Shown here piece by piece: positions 1-10,521 of a stretch of 64,000 nt of DNA; positions within the stretch are counted from its first letter, which is position 1, and each line of letters starts with the position of its first letter. Below the pieces are notes generated by a model. That model had not been told where the DNA came from. It did no database searches and was given only the letters and a program-made list of their open reading frames with translations. Source of the stretch: Nansenia antarctica (Eukaryota > Chordata > Actinopteri > Argentiniformes > Microstomatidae). The DNA is taken from the NCBI GenBank assembly GCA_963989245.1, contig OZ022341.1, positions 77,128,359-77,192,358 on the forward strand, given 5' to 3'. Both the position numbers and the translations under genes were made by a program.

Positions 1-124
1 ACCCATAGGGCTGGGTTCAAAAAATCGATTTCCCGATTCTGAATCGATCTTCATTGAATGAGCGATTATCGATTCATAAATCCCGAGATCGATCTTTCAT
101 TTTTATTATTTTTTATTTTTTTGC

Positions 125-770
125 TTGCAGCTTCAACCCGCAACGAAATCTCATGGCCAGATCTCGTGCTACAAGAATTTATCATATCTCACGCAACGAC
201 CAGGCTTAAAGGCAGATGTCTGGGTGCATTTTGGATGTAAAAAGTATGACGATAGAGATGAGCAGGACAAAAGCAAAGCCATATGCAAGCTGTGCGCAGT
301 GGAGGTTAAATTTAGTGGAAACACCACAAATCTACGGAACCACTTATTGAGGCATCACCCTGACGTGAAACATGGAAAAGCGGATCCGAAACAAGCCTCG
401 CTGATAAAGACGTTTGGTTGCAAATTACAATCAAATTCTCCGCGTGCCCAACAAATTACTACAGCGTCGTCAGTGTCGTCAGTGTACTAGAACCACGCTA
501 CGTGTTACCGACACGCAAACAGGTGAGTGAAGTGATAGTCCCAGACATGTCCGCGCAGGTGAAACGTGACATCGCAACTTCACTCCAGCCAGCAGAGAGA
601 GTTGCCATAACGTGTGACACAGTGACTTGACTTACTTGACTTATGCCGTTGGATCTCTTGCAGAGCAAAGGCCATCACAGTGACAGCTGGACATCCAGAG
701 CAATGGACTCGTACCTGACAATCACTTGCCACTTTATCAGCGAGGCTTGTTTCGGATCCTCTTTTCCATG
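125..770 (+). pseudogene. BED zinc finger and start of a hAT transposase, decayed
   Basis: The reading frame from 125 encodes a BED finger: a W-x2-F motif (VWVHFGCKKY), a CKLC pair, and an H-x4-H-type ending NLRNHLLRHHPDV. After about residue 105 the frame is lost. Further on, other frames give LEPRYVLPTRKQ, then AITCDTVT, where hAT transposases carry the first catalytic Asp, then DSYLTITCHFISE. This order is that of ZBED-like hAT transposases. Several frameshifts and stops separate the parts and the C-terminal half is absent, so no active enzyme is made here. Confidence 0.8.
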
Positions 771-829
771 TTTCACGTCAGGGTGATGCCTCAATAAGTG
801 GTTCCGTAGATTTGTGGTGTTTCCACTAA
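312..829. repeat. Inverted duplication inside the hAT (arms 312-400 and 741-829)
   Basis: The 89 bases that encode the end of the BED finger (starting agtggaaacaccacaaatc) recur in reverse complement at 741-829. The arms are nearly identical and enclose about 340 bases. The related copy at 33449-34533 has only a short remnant of the second arm (about 34110-34130). Confidence 0.85.
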
Positions 830-1067
830 CTTATTGTTACTGTATACTACAGTATTTTAATAATCATTGATTTTCCAATTATGTTTATTCCTGAATAAAA
901 TCTTCCAATCTCCAAAAAGTGAGAAAGCAGTAATGAAGGGCTTTAGTTTCATGGACATTATGGTTTACAATGTGTTTTTTTGTTCCCCAAAATACCCTCA
1001 TCTATTGCACTATTTTCGTTTGAGTTTTGCACATTTTTATTTTGTATATATATATATATATTATGCA

Positions 1068-2110
1068 TAGGGTTGGGTACCGTTTGGGTTTTATCCGGTA
1101 CCGGTACCTAACCGATACTTTAAAAACGGTACCGGTACCAAAACGGTACTTAATTCGGTACTTTTGATTTTTTTAAATGACATATATATATATATATATT
1201 ATAATAACACGGTCGACAACATTAAACAGCTTTTCACTTTTTTATTGCTGAGGCACAATATATATTAGTTAAATATACACTCAAATTAAAATAAATGAAA
1301 ATAAAACTCCTGAGCCTTGGGGACTCCATTAAGCTGGGGGTGCCTATCGTTGGTACTGATGTCGAATACGAGTACACACTTGTTCGGCAGCCCCTCAAGG
1401 ACATCAGAATATTCTTAGAAAAGGGATCTAGTGAAGAGGCCTGCATAGCCCCCAGAACCAAGAAGACCGAGAGGAAATATAACTCTGATGAACTGGAGCC
1501 CTCCGCCTCGTCAAAATCCAAACTCTGTTGCCGCTCAGCTACTACTCCCCTCCCCCTCTCTGGTCCATGTTGACATGACGATTCATTTTTCAGACACAGT
1601 AGTAGGATAAGGACAGTACCCGAATATCAAGAGATCCCCGATCATGTTGTCCTCCTCGCAGAGACGCAGCCACACATCCGCACAACGTCATCAACAGACG
1701 CGTCGAATCCTGGAGTGCACTGTCCAATCAAAGGCTTGCGTTCGTAAACTCGCTCTGAGAGCGTCTCAGCGCACACTGGGCCCGACGTCATAAGGGGAGC
1801 AAGTCATTTGATTGGACAGAAGGCATTCCACGAGTGGTGATCAGAATTCCAGAACGAGTTACGGAACGCACCCATAAATCGAGCGTCGCGTTACGCCAAC
1901 CCGCTAGCGGAAGTTGCTATTAGCAACCTTCTCGTTATCCTTCCGTACTCGCTGCTTTCACTGAGTGGAAATTTAACAGGCGATGTGACGTCGCGAGATA
2001 GAAAAGTACCGAAATGAGGCACCGAAATCTCCTTTGCGATTCGGTACGGGTACATACCGAATGTAAAGTAACCGGTACCTACCGGTACCGATTTTCGGTA
2101 CCCAACCCTA
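1068..2110. mobile_element. Nested non-autonomous hAT with GGTACC-rich ends
   Basis: The ends are tagggttgggtacc and ggtacccaacccta. The flanking 8-bp duplication attatgca is exact (1060-1067 and 2111-2118). The related hAT copy near 33880 shows the uninterrupted site (reverse complement of ttatttgcataatatat), so this is a clean insertion. Repeated ggtaccggtacc motifs fill the subterminal regions. The interior (about 1738-1865) contains a block shared with the hAT at 42338-43821. No intact protein is encoded. Confidence 0.93.
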
Positions 2111-2544
2111 ATTATGCAAATAAGCTATTTGAGACAGTCCTGAGGGATATGTGATGTCTTGTTTACCGATAGGCTATGTTTGTAGCCCCTTTATTTACAC
2201 TGGCTGCAGTAAAGCACGTTAAAAAGCACTTTTTGTCGTGTCTGATTTAGCAAAATGTTGGTCAATGATGTTCATTTATGTTCCAATAAGAAGTACATTC
2301 ATGTAACTGCTTTGGAGTCAATTCTTAATGTAAACATTGATATGTTTAACAATGCTACATGTTATAGGGTTCCTTGAACCATTTATAGCATTAGTTCTGA
2401 GAATCTCTTCATATTCAAGGAAAATTGATATTGTAACTAAATCGAATCGGAATCGAATCGAATCGTGAATCGAATCGAATCGGGATCTGTGAATCGGAAT
2501 CGAATCGTTTTGGGAAATCAGTGGCGATACCCAGCCCTAGTGAC

Positions 2545-4838
2545 CCACACATAAGCATGCAAAGCACACTCCATTGTCTCTCAAAGTAAACTTTGTCTTT
2601 GTGCCGCCTTCCAGTGAACTGTTTGCACTCCTCCAATGAGTGAGTACCAGCACAGCAAAGACAATCAGCCTCGTCCTCCATCCCAGGATCTGATGTTAGC
2701 TCCTCAGCTCCCTCCTGCACGTCCATAGATGTTAATGTAGTGGCAACAATGTTTCCCTGTACTCTGTTGCCGTAATGTGGTCTAGGATTCTTTACTCCAG
2801 CAACAGCAGGCATAGGGTCCTGTATGTCACCAAAGAGAGGGTCGGACAGAATTGCAACCCGACGCTCCACAAATGCGACCAAATCAGGGAAGCGAGCCCT
2901 TTGCTGTGTGGATTCCATTGTGCCATGAGCTATGGTCCTCCATTGATCTCTCATTTTGAATGGTAATTTTGCAATCCGCTTGTTAAGTCGTGACGTGTTT
3001 CCGGGTCCCAACGTTGGCTGAGGCGCTGTCTTCGAAATGGAGAAATAATAATAATAATAAATTATATTTATATAGCGCTTTTCCGAGGCTCAAATACCCT
3101 GACAATATGGAGAAAACGGGAAAGTGCTGTGTCCCTTGTTGTATGAATAGATCCGAGTCTAAAAAACGATTAAACTGTAATTCTACCGCTGTAGTTCAGA
3201 GGTACTCTGGTGCGGAGAATTTCTGGGTTGGACACGGAAATGACTAAACGTCACTTTTGACGTCAGACTTAACAAGCGGATGATAGCCCTCATGTGTACC
3301 GGCATATCCAGCTCCTGCATGTACTCGAGCTCTTCCATTATATTACAACAGCCACGCAAGAACAAGGAGTAGGCTTGAAGTGCTTTCACGTCCTCCGACT
3401 TTATGGTTTGCCAGGCCAGAGCCCTTTGTATGTAAGCCGTTGCAATTTTGTACTGATTTCCAAAATGTTTTTCTAGAAGGCCCTTTGCCATCACGTAGCC
3501 ACGCTCAGGAGCCATGTGCTGGCAGCTACGTACCAGTTCTTGTGGCTGTCCTCTAGTAAACTGTTCCAAATAGTACAAACAATCCCCTTTTCCTGCCTTT
3601 TTTTCCACTTCTTGTTCAAAGGCCTTGATAAATGAATTGTATTGGAACGGGTCCCCTTCAAATATGGGAATATCTCGAGGTGGAAGAGACATGGACTGCT
3701 GTTGCTGCACCAGAGCAGTTGTTATTTCATTCTGCCTGTGCATGATGGTAAGTATGTCCCCAGGCAGATTCTGAGTGGTGTGATGCTCTGTTTCCTGAAG
3801 GGTTCCTGATTGGTGTCGATACTGTTGTGATATTCCCACTATACTGCTTTGCTGCTGTTGTCCTTTGCAGCTAACATGGTGTTGTCCAGTAGCTTTAACC
3901 CACTGTGCAGTATCCTTGGGTCGTGTATCCGTGAAACGGGGTTTATGGGTTGGTAGTGCCCATTTGATCAAGTTGCTGTGAGCTGTTGGTTCCCACAAGC
4001 TGGCTTCATATTCCTTTGCCAAAGGGTTTAAAGCACTGACAGCCTCCCTTTCCCTTTTTTCCTTATCCAGATAAGAATTCATGCAATCTGAGGCAGCTTG
4101 TGAACCACTTCTCTGGCCTGTGGCCTTGAACACTGCCAGTTGAGCAGTGGATGCAACTATTTCAGTTTCCATAGCCAGCCACTCTATTTTCCTCCTCAGT
4201 TGTTGCTCTTGCTCCTCCAAGGCATGACTCTCCTTTAGAGCTGCAGCACGAGCGATAAGTGCAGCCCTAGCTGCCTCCGCTTTTACCTGTGCAGTGGATA
4301 TAGTGCTTGATCTACCACTTTTACCACTCCCATGACTTGGGTGGTAGCTAACATTGGAAGCACTGTCATGTGGATGAATACCATCCCCCTCATAAACATT
4401 TTTGCCCATCTGCACAGAACCTTCTTTGCATGATAAAACCCAAATTTTTGTATTTGTAATACATTCATTGTTGAACAACATTTTTGCCTTAAACCATGTT
4501 TCATGTTTTTCTTTTTCATCACATGGCAACAAATCAAGTATACTTTCATGCATGGTTTTTGCTTCATCACACACCTTTATCAATTCAATCAGAGTATTCT
4601 GTACCTGTGTTTTATCATCAGTACACACCAACCCTTGTAAACCACCTCTAATGCTGGTAGCTTTGCTTAGTTTAGCTTTTCTGCTCGTTTGCAACAAGTC
4701 CAACTTCAACGCAAACGCTTTAGCAGTAAGCTTAACCACGCGTTTACCAGATAGTGTCTCATCACCATTAGTGTCCAATTCCGCGTCACGCATCTCCATG
4801 ACGAATGCTCGGTAGTCAGTCAAAACAGTTCGCAGCAC
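2545..4838 (-). pseudogene. Bel/Pao gag, interrupted
   Basis: From the start at 4838 about 520 codons stay open to the insert at 3279: a basic N-terminal region, a long helical segment rich in Ala, Glu and Gln (about residues 170-225), and the conserved nucleocapsid-like stretch QRALAWQTIKSEDVKALQAY. Beyond the insert the frame resumes as KLPFKMRDQWRT and continues to a zinc knuckle CLCCAGTHSLEEC. Near 2585 a one-base shift is needed to read the next knuckle GVCFACLCVGH, after which the hAT begins. Excising 2976-3279 down to a single CG restores the frame (ATC ATC CGG ATT), which supports the proposed insertion boundaries. The reading frame is therefore dead. Confidence 0.82.
2976..3279. mobile_element. 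MITE-like insert with 14-bp inverted ends
   Basis: The ends ccgcttgttaagtc and gacttaacaagcgg are perfect inverted repeats. A second copy lies inverted at 12084-12376. Both copies contain a 60-bp stretch (ctcggaaaagcgctatataa plus ATT repeats) that matches the 3' tail of the L2-like LINE at 46858-48110. Both also carry a short conserved frame starting GKCCVPCCMNRSESKKRL that resembles the start of a THAP-type finger. The resemblance is weak and the frame is short. Confidence 0.7.
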
Positions 4839-5114
4839 GCAACAGTCAACGCAACGTCTATAATTGTCCCCTTCGCTTCAGTCACCAATGCATTGGATTT
4901 AATACCGGTGTGCACACATTAAATGGCCATTAAACAATGTAGCGCTACTCATACCGTGCGGTGGGCGCCGTTGTAGTGGTCTCGTGGTCCGATGCTCCAA
5001 ACAGCTGGCTTTAGAACCGTCGCTCCTGCGGCTGCACACGTATCCAAACACGTACGGTATCCAAACGCCTCCGTTATTCCAAGCGATGTTCCAATAGATG
5101 CATAGGTTTGACAA

Positions 5115-5455
5115 TGTTAAAGGAGCACAGTCTAATACTGGGCTACTGAGATGCTAACCCGCGGACTCTGGTTGACGCGCCGTGCGTTCTAGTTTGATGT
5201 GTTCTGTTGGTTATACACGATCCGTAGTCATTGGTTTGCTGCATAAAAAACCTTTATTGTGTTACTAAGTGCCACATTCCAAATGGCTTAATCACTGGTA
5301 TAAAACAATAACAATCACAAACTCAGCGCCCTTGCGGTCAAACCTATTTGCCCTTCCGGGGTCAACACCTGACGATAACAACAATTGTACTACCTTATAA
5401 AGACCTGCCTCAGGTGTGACAGCGCCACCCCATGCCCACACAGTGAATTACCACA
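5115..5455 (-). repeat. 5' LTR of the Bel/Pao element
   Basis: In minus orientation this 341-bp block starts TGTGGTAATT and ends CCTTTAACA, the usual TG...CA pattern. It contains a TATA-like TTTATAAGG about 60 bases from its start and an AATAAAGG polyadenylation signal further on (plus-strand cctttatt near 5254). No second LTR is in the window for comparison. Confidence 0.7.
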
Positions 5456-5880
5456 CATATGACAGGACCATATCTGGCTCTTACCATGATAATTAACCTC
5501 TTCTGCATGTGCAGCCACTCCCCGTGATAATCTGACCGTAATCCTGTATGGTGGTACGATGCTTGTAGGAGGTGCTCTCTGAGAGACATACTTAGATAGA
5601 GAACACTTTAATTCATATATTTGTATTCATTGCCTATTATCTTGTTAAATGTTGATATTTAATTTCTATATATTTTTTTCTTTCTTTATATCCTAATGCT
5701 GTATGTAAAGCACTTTGATGCAAGAATGACACTATTTACAGCGCTGTCAATTTTCAAATATTAGCATATTTATTATTTAAAGCACTATTATTTTAGCACT
5801 TTGAATTGCCCTTGTTGTATAAAATGTGCTATACAAATAAACTTGCCTATGTAACCCTGTATATGTTCCTATTCTTACAG

Positions 5881-6515
5881 ACCAGCAGAGCTCCAACCCA
5901 GGTTCAGACAGCGAGCCCAGCTCCACCACACCAGGAAACTATCAACAACACAGGAGCTCGAGGCGGAAGAATCACCTTAAAACACACCCACAGATTTACA
6001 CCGGAGAGAAGACCTACCGCTGCCCACTGTGTGGGAAGCGTTTTAGTGTAGCAGGAGCCCTGAAGAAGCATCAGAGAATACACACCGGAGAGAAACCATA
6101 CCGCTGCTCCCTTTGCGGGAAGAGTTTCAATCAATCAGGAAATCTGAAGAGGCATCAGAAAATACACACCGGAGAGAAACCATACTACTGCTCCCAATGT
6201 GGGAAGAGTTTTAGTGAAGGAGGACATCTAAAGAATCATCAGAGAATACACACAGGAGAGAAACCATACCACTGCTCCCAATGTGATAAGAGTTTCAGTA
6301 AAGCAGAACATCATAAGATTCATCAGAGAACACACACAGGAGAGAAACCATACCACTGCTCCCAGTGTGGGAAGAGTTTCAATCAATCAGGAAGTCTAAA
6401 GATTCACCAGAGAATACACACAGGAGAGAAACCATACCACTGCTCCCAATGTGGGAAGATGTTCAGTCAAGCCGGACAACTAACGATTCATCAGAGAACA
6501 CACACAGGAGAGTAA
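5881..6515 (+). pseudogene. Last exon of a C2H2 zinc-finger gene, shortened copy
   Basis: A splice acceptor (attcttacag) precedes 5881, and the frame opens at 5883 with QQSSNPGSDSEPSSTTPGN, so there is no start codon in this exon. Six C2H2 fingers follow, joined by TGEKPY linkers; finger helices include SVAGALKKH, NQSGNLKRH, SEGGHLKNH, SKAEHHKIH, NQSGSLKIH and SQAGQLTIH. The fourth helix is irregular (AEHHKIH). A TAA stop at 6513-6515 ends the frame in what should be a linker (GAG TAA CC where others read GAG AAA CC), leaving a seventh finger in frame but untranslated up to about 6597. The 5' exons would lie left of the window, beyond the Bel/Pao element. It is either a shortened gene or a decaying copy of the gene at 44316-62153; proteins of this family bind DNA in the nucleus. 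Confidence 0.8.
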
Positions 6516-6597
6516 CCATACCACTGCTCCCAGTGTGGGAAGAGTTTTAGTGAAGGAGGAAGCCTGAAGATGCATCAGAGAACACACACAGGAGAGT

Positions 6598-7310
6598 AAC
6601 CATACCACTGCTCTGGAAACGACCGTAGCTCTACGTCGGGTATTACGGTACCTACTGGTTATGCAGAGTTATTTCAGGCATGTGAGCCGCACTGCCTATA
6701 CTGTAATTCATGCGAAGTGAATGTGGCTCGTAATAAAATTAACGATGTTGTTATCAGCCGAGAAAATGAGTTAAGAAATGATTTTCTTTTACAACTTGAG
6801 TATAAGCATTTGCCTGGTTAGTAATCAAATGTTAAATCACCCTTCTCTGCCCTCTCCCGCTTCCAGACCAACGCCTACCCTATATTTTAGCACTTGGCTT
6901 AATTCAGCCGCTTTTCTTTGAGCCGCTATTCACCTGCGTTCAATTTAAAGTATATTTGGTATTTATAGAAGGAAGCACGTACGCAATGTTAAACAAGCGC
7001 AGCTCGTTTTATAAATAATGCTTACGTCCGTTTAGAAAAATTTGCTTACGTGAAAGTCAAAGATGACGTTCAAGTACCTTTTTATAAATGAGGGGTGGCC
7101 AACCAGTTGGAGACTAAGAGCCCCAAAGAATTGTTGGGGTACCAGAAAGAGCCACATCATACATGCAGGCTCACAAAAGCTCTCACTCACACACACGCAA
7201 TACATTTCCAATAGGCTATGAGACTAGTGGTGTCATTTCAGCAAAAGCCAAGGTATGGCAAGGTACAGAATAGGGGGGGTTGAGGGGGGGTTTCAAATCA
7301 GTTGTGCAAT
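6598..7310 (+). other. Region downstream of the zinc-finger exon, no gene seen
   Basis: This stretch is shared with copy B (62154-62850) and probably contains the 3' UTR. It includes a block starting ggggtggccaaccagttgg that looks like an old interspersed repeat. No open frame of interest was found. Confidence 0.6.
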
Positions 7311-8057
7311 TCATAGCTTTCAGTCACGTGGTTTCTTCCCTAGCAACCACCAACCTGACAGGCAAAAAGTATCATAGCAACATCGCTCAACATGGCTGCC
7401 TACTATTTAGACCACCTCACTCATGAAGAACTATCAAGATATACGACGGTGATAGGAGTGGAGGATTGACACCATTCAAATAGTGTTGGATTCCCTGTCT
7501 TCTACTCTATCCGGACACGTTGGAATTATTTTCCTAACCCCCGGAGAATCAAAGTTATTGACCTGCAAAGGGTGCCTCCTTGACCGGCTTTCCCGTGAAT
7601 AGAACCGGTTATGGAGGTGGTACAAACATAAGACTATTATTGCTAAATTCACCATCAGTATACGGTCATTTTGAGCCCTTAACCACCGCGCTGACACCCC
7701 GAGAAGATATACTTTTAATATGAAACTCGATCAACCGGGCGTTCACCGGCTGCTGGACGAAACTCCCAACTCTCGCTGTCGGCGAGGCGAGGCGAGGGAA
7801 TATTTATATATCCGGGAATTCGCTCCTTGCTGTGTCCACGGTGATAGGAGTGGAGGATCGACTCCATTCAAATAGTGTTGGATTCCCTGTCTTCTACTCT
7901 ATCCGGACACGTTGGAATTATTTTCCTAACCCACGGGAAATCAAAGTTATTAACCCGCAAAAAGTGGGTTTTGCCCGTGGGTTTTGCCCGCAAAAAGTGC
8001 CTTTTGCCCGTCAGGTGGGCGTTTCCACTATGCTGTGACGTCACATGAAAGCTATGA
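7311..8057 (+). mobile_element. 747-bp DNA transposon present in copy A only
   Basis: Copy B reads gcaatagtc without interruption. Copy A has the same bases split around an insert with inverted ends tcatagctttca and tgaaagctatga, leaving AT on both sides. Inside, a frame starting at 7391 gives MAAYYLDHLTHEELSRYTT, then stops; about 120 bases (7448-7570) are repeated directly at 7840-7965. A 2-bp AT duplication and a short N-terminal frame would fit an ISL2EU/IS4EU-type Harbinger relative, but this assignment is an inference. Confidence 0.8.
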
Positions 8058-8640
8058 ATAGTCTATTTTGGTGAGTTGTTTCTATACAATTGACTTATAT
8101 TACATTAACTCTTTCACCGCCAGAGTTTTCTGAAAAAGTTGCCAGCCAGCGCCAGCCTTTTTGATCATTTTCACTCATCTTCAAAAATTCCCAGAATATT
8201 CTGTTCTATGAATATGTAAACATTGAATACATCAGAAGAAAGAAGAGACCTTCTTCTTGCACACAAAAAAAGTTTGATTCTATCTTCTTCCTAGCATGTT
8301 CAGTGAACACTGCAATGTTGGTGATTTTCATCAAAAAACTAATTTTCGGACAAAAAACAGAGAAAAACGCGTTTTTGTGAAAAACTGTTTATTTTCACCC
8401 CCAAGACCCGTTTGACCCATTTAACATTATAAAACTATAATACACATATATTATAATATAATACACTACATTTTATGTATTTATTTATTTTCTAATATTC
8501 ATTATAATAATAATAATAACAATACATTTATTTTATAAGGCGCCTTTCATGGCACTCAAGGTCGCCGTACAACAACAAATTTAAAAACAGTTACAAAATT
8601 CAAAATACATAGAAATACACAGTATAAACATAGCTTTATG
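8058..8640 (-). other. 3' terminal region of the piggyBac element, non-coding
   Basis: It contains the TTAA at 8105-8108 followed by ctctttcaccgccagag, the likely inverted terminus, then AT-rich untranslated sequence. Homologous ends occur at 62902 (copy B) and, reversed, at 52935-53150 and 49670-49735. Confidence 0.7.
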
Positions 8641-8642
8641 AA

Positions 8643-10395
8643 TCATTGCCAATATTTGTCCTTGGTGTGGTACAGTGTGGTACAGCTAGTGTGTAAAGGG
8701 ACATTACAGGCTTTACAATGGAACCATGTCTCTTTACGTTTTCCCTTTTTTATACAAACCCTGCAACGCCTGGTTGGGTTCTGCTTTTTGGAAGTTGGGG
8801 GGATTTTTACAAGTGTATGGGCTCCCATATTCCCATCCAGCCTTCCCTGAGGGTCCTGGTTTGGTGCTCTAAAGTAATGAGGTCTGGGGTAGCCTCTTGC
8901 TTCCTCAGCACCAGTTTCCTCACCACCTGTCTGTCTGTCTACCTCAGCACCTGCCTCAGCACCTACCTACACAGGCGAGGCAGGTGCTGAGGTAGACAGA
9001 CAGACAGGTGGTGAGGAAACTGGTGCTGAGGAAGACACTGCCTTGCTGGTCCATGACCTCACAACCCTTTCAATGAAGGAGTGAAATGTGTTGCATCTGC
9101 CCTGTGGGTTTCTAGCTTTGTAGATGACAAAAGCATTGAAAAAAAGCATTGAAAATGTCAAAGAGATATGTAATGAACTTCTTTGGCCACTTCTGTGTCT
9201 TCCTGACAAACGGGTAGTACACAATGTTCTGGTCTGGTTTGTCAACTCCATTCATGTTCTTATTATACTCAACAATGCAGGCTGGCTTTCTCTTTGCTAC
9301 TTTTTCTTTGCTGCCTCTCTCCCAGACCTCAACAGTTTCCATGGTGTAATCATGTAGAGTTGGTACCATTTTTACAATATTTTTGTCGCGCCAAGCGAGG
9401 ACCATGATGTCACTGTGACGCATCAGTGTTTCGCCCACCTTCAGGTCAGCATTGGACACATTTGTGATCACTGGTGGTTCACCTCTGTGCATCCTCAGGT
9501 TACCACAGACGTGTGTGTTCAGACGAAGGAGGCGCTCAGACAAAGCTACAGAATTATATAAGTTATTCATGTACAATCTGTAGCCCTGACCTGCTAGTTG
9601 ACCAAGTAGAGAGACAGCTGTGTCTCCCAGGGGAGCGCTCTCTCCACAGTAGGGCTTCAGTGTGTAACAGTACCCTGTCTCTGAATCACATAATATGTAT
9701 GACTTGATGCCATATTTGATGGGCTTTAGGGGATTGTACACCCTGAAGGTTAGGCGACCACGCCACAGAAGCATACCCTCATCTATGGAGATATTGGTGT
9801 TGGGTTGATACATCTCTTGAAATTTGGACCCAAGGTAATCTAAGATGGGGCGGACCTTGTACATTCTGTCAGTACAATCGGCTGGCATCGCTGCATTATT
9901 ACTAAAATGAAGGTATCTCGATATGTTTTCAAACCTGTTGCGAGACATGACAGAGTTGAAGTAGGGGGTAGCTAACATTTCATCAGTGGACCAGTACATT
10001 TCAAGCTCAGGCTTACGAATGATACCAGTGAGAAAAAAGAGCCCCAGGAATGATTTCATCTCTCTAAGTGTGACAGGTTTCCATGCATGTGATCGAGCGT
10101 GTGGTGATTGTGGAGAGCCACTCACAGCTTCAATACATTGAGCTGCATACAAGTCGGTCTGAACAACTATGTCCTGGATCAGTTCATCAGTAAGGAACAA
10201 CTCAACATAGTCAACTGGTTGTTCTGATGCCAGCTCAGCAGCAGCATTGATAGGTCCAGGTTTCGCAGTGAAAGGAATGTATTTTGCCTGCCAGTCTTTG
10301 TCATGCCACACCTTCGTCATGCCACACCTTCTCACCAACAGGGGCCCTTGCTTGGTCACCAGCTGCGCCGCGCCCACGACCTCGTCCACGGCCAC
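8643..10395 (-). pseudogene. piggyBac transposase, catalytic Asp lost and frameshifted
   Basis: The main frame from 10395 runs 427 codons and contains the RNase-H-like DDE/D core: NTNISIDEGM (first Asp), YRLYMNNLYNSVAL (second position) and NMNGVDKPDQ (third Asp). In piggyBac transposases the second motif is D-N-x-[FY]; here Asp is Asn, which should abolish strand cleavage. After KFITYLFDI a 10-base indel relative to copy B shifts the frame, so the cysteine-rich C-terminal zinc domain (CRVCIKKGKRKETWFHCKAC, 8643-8740) is no longer joined. A palindromic linker lies between core and zinc domain (8900-9034). Copy B near 63415-63990 is in frame across this region. Confidence 0.88.
8900..9034. repeat. 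57-bp perfect inverted repeat in the piggyBac linker
   Basis: Arms 8900-8956 and 8978-9034 are reverse complements (cttcctcagcaccagtttcc and its partner) with a 21-base spacer. The same palindrome occurs in copy B at 63672-63776 with 44-bp arms and a 17-base spacer. It sits within the coding linker before the zinc domain. Confidence 0.93.
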
Positions 10396-10399
10396 GTCC

Positions 10400-10486
10400 G
10401 CGCCCAGCTCTGTGCGGTGTTTGATCTGTAAATAATTAGAATTAGTATATTTATTTATTATTTTATTTATTTATTTATTTATATAT

Positions 10487-10521
<35 letters not shown>

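Larger units (their letters stand above)
6..2539 (+). mobile_element. hAT (BED-type) DNA transposon with a nested second hAT
   Basis: The termini read tagggctggg on the left and cccagcccta on the right. The 8 bases after the right end are gtgaccca, and the only 5 bases available before the left end (accca) match the end of that motif, so an 8-bp target duplication typical of hAT is likely. A deleted copy lies inverted at 33449-34533 and shares the terminal AT-rich repeats with cgattcgaatcg-type subterminal motifs. The element is interrupted at 1068-2110 by another hAT. It landed inside the gag region of the Bel/Pao element that follows, so it is younger than that element. Confidence 0.88.
2540..5455 (-). 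mobile_element. Bel/Pao LTR retrotransposon, 5' part only
   Basis: Reading leftwards, the window holds a 5' LTR (5455-5115), a leader, and a gag frame that runs into the hAT at 2539. Protease, reverse transcriptase, integrase and the 3' LTR would lie left of the window. The gag contains the DUF1759-type region (LLEKHFGNQYKIATAYIQ) and CCHC-like knuckles characteristic of Bel/Pao elements of fish. It is broken by a 0.3-kb MITE-like insert at 2976-3279, at least one frameshift near 2585, and the hAT. Confidence 0.85.
5486..9267 (+). repeat. Segmental duplication, copy A (pairs with 60803-64000)
   Basis: From atgataattaacctc onward this segment matches 60803 to the window end in the same orientation at very high identity: intron, zinc-finger exon, downstream region and the 3' half of a piggyBac element. 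The two differ by finger number in the exon, a 747-bp insert present only here (7311-8057), and small indels. Copy A is therefore a gene-scale duplication about 55 kb upstream of copy B. Confidence 0.93.
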
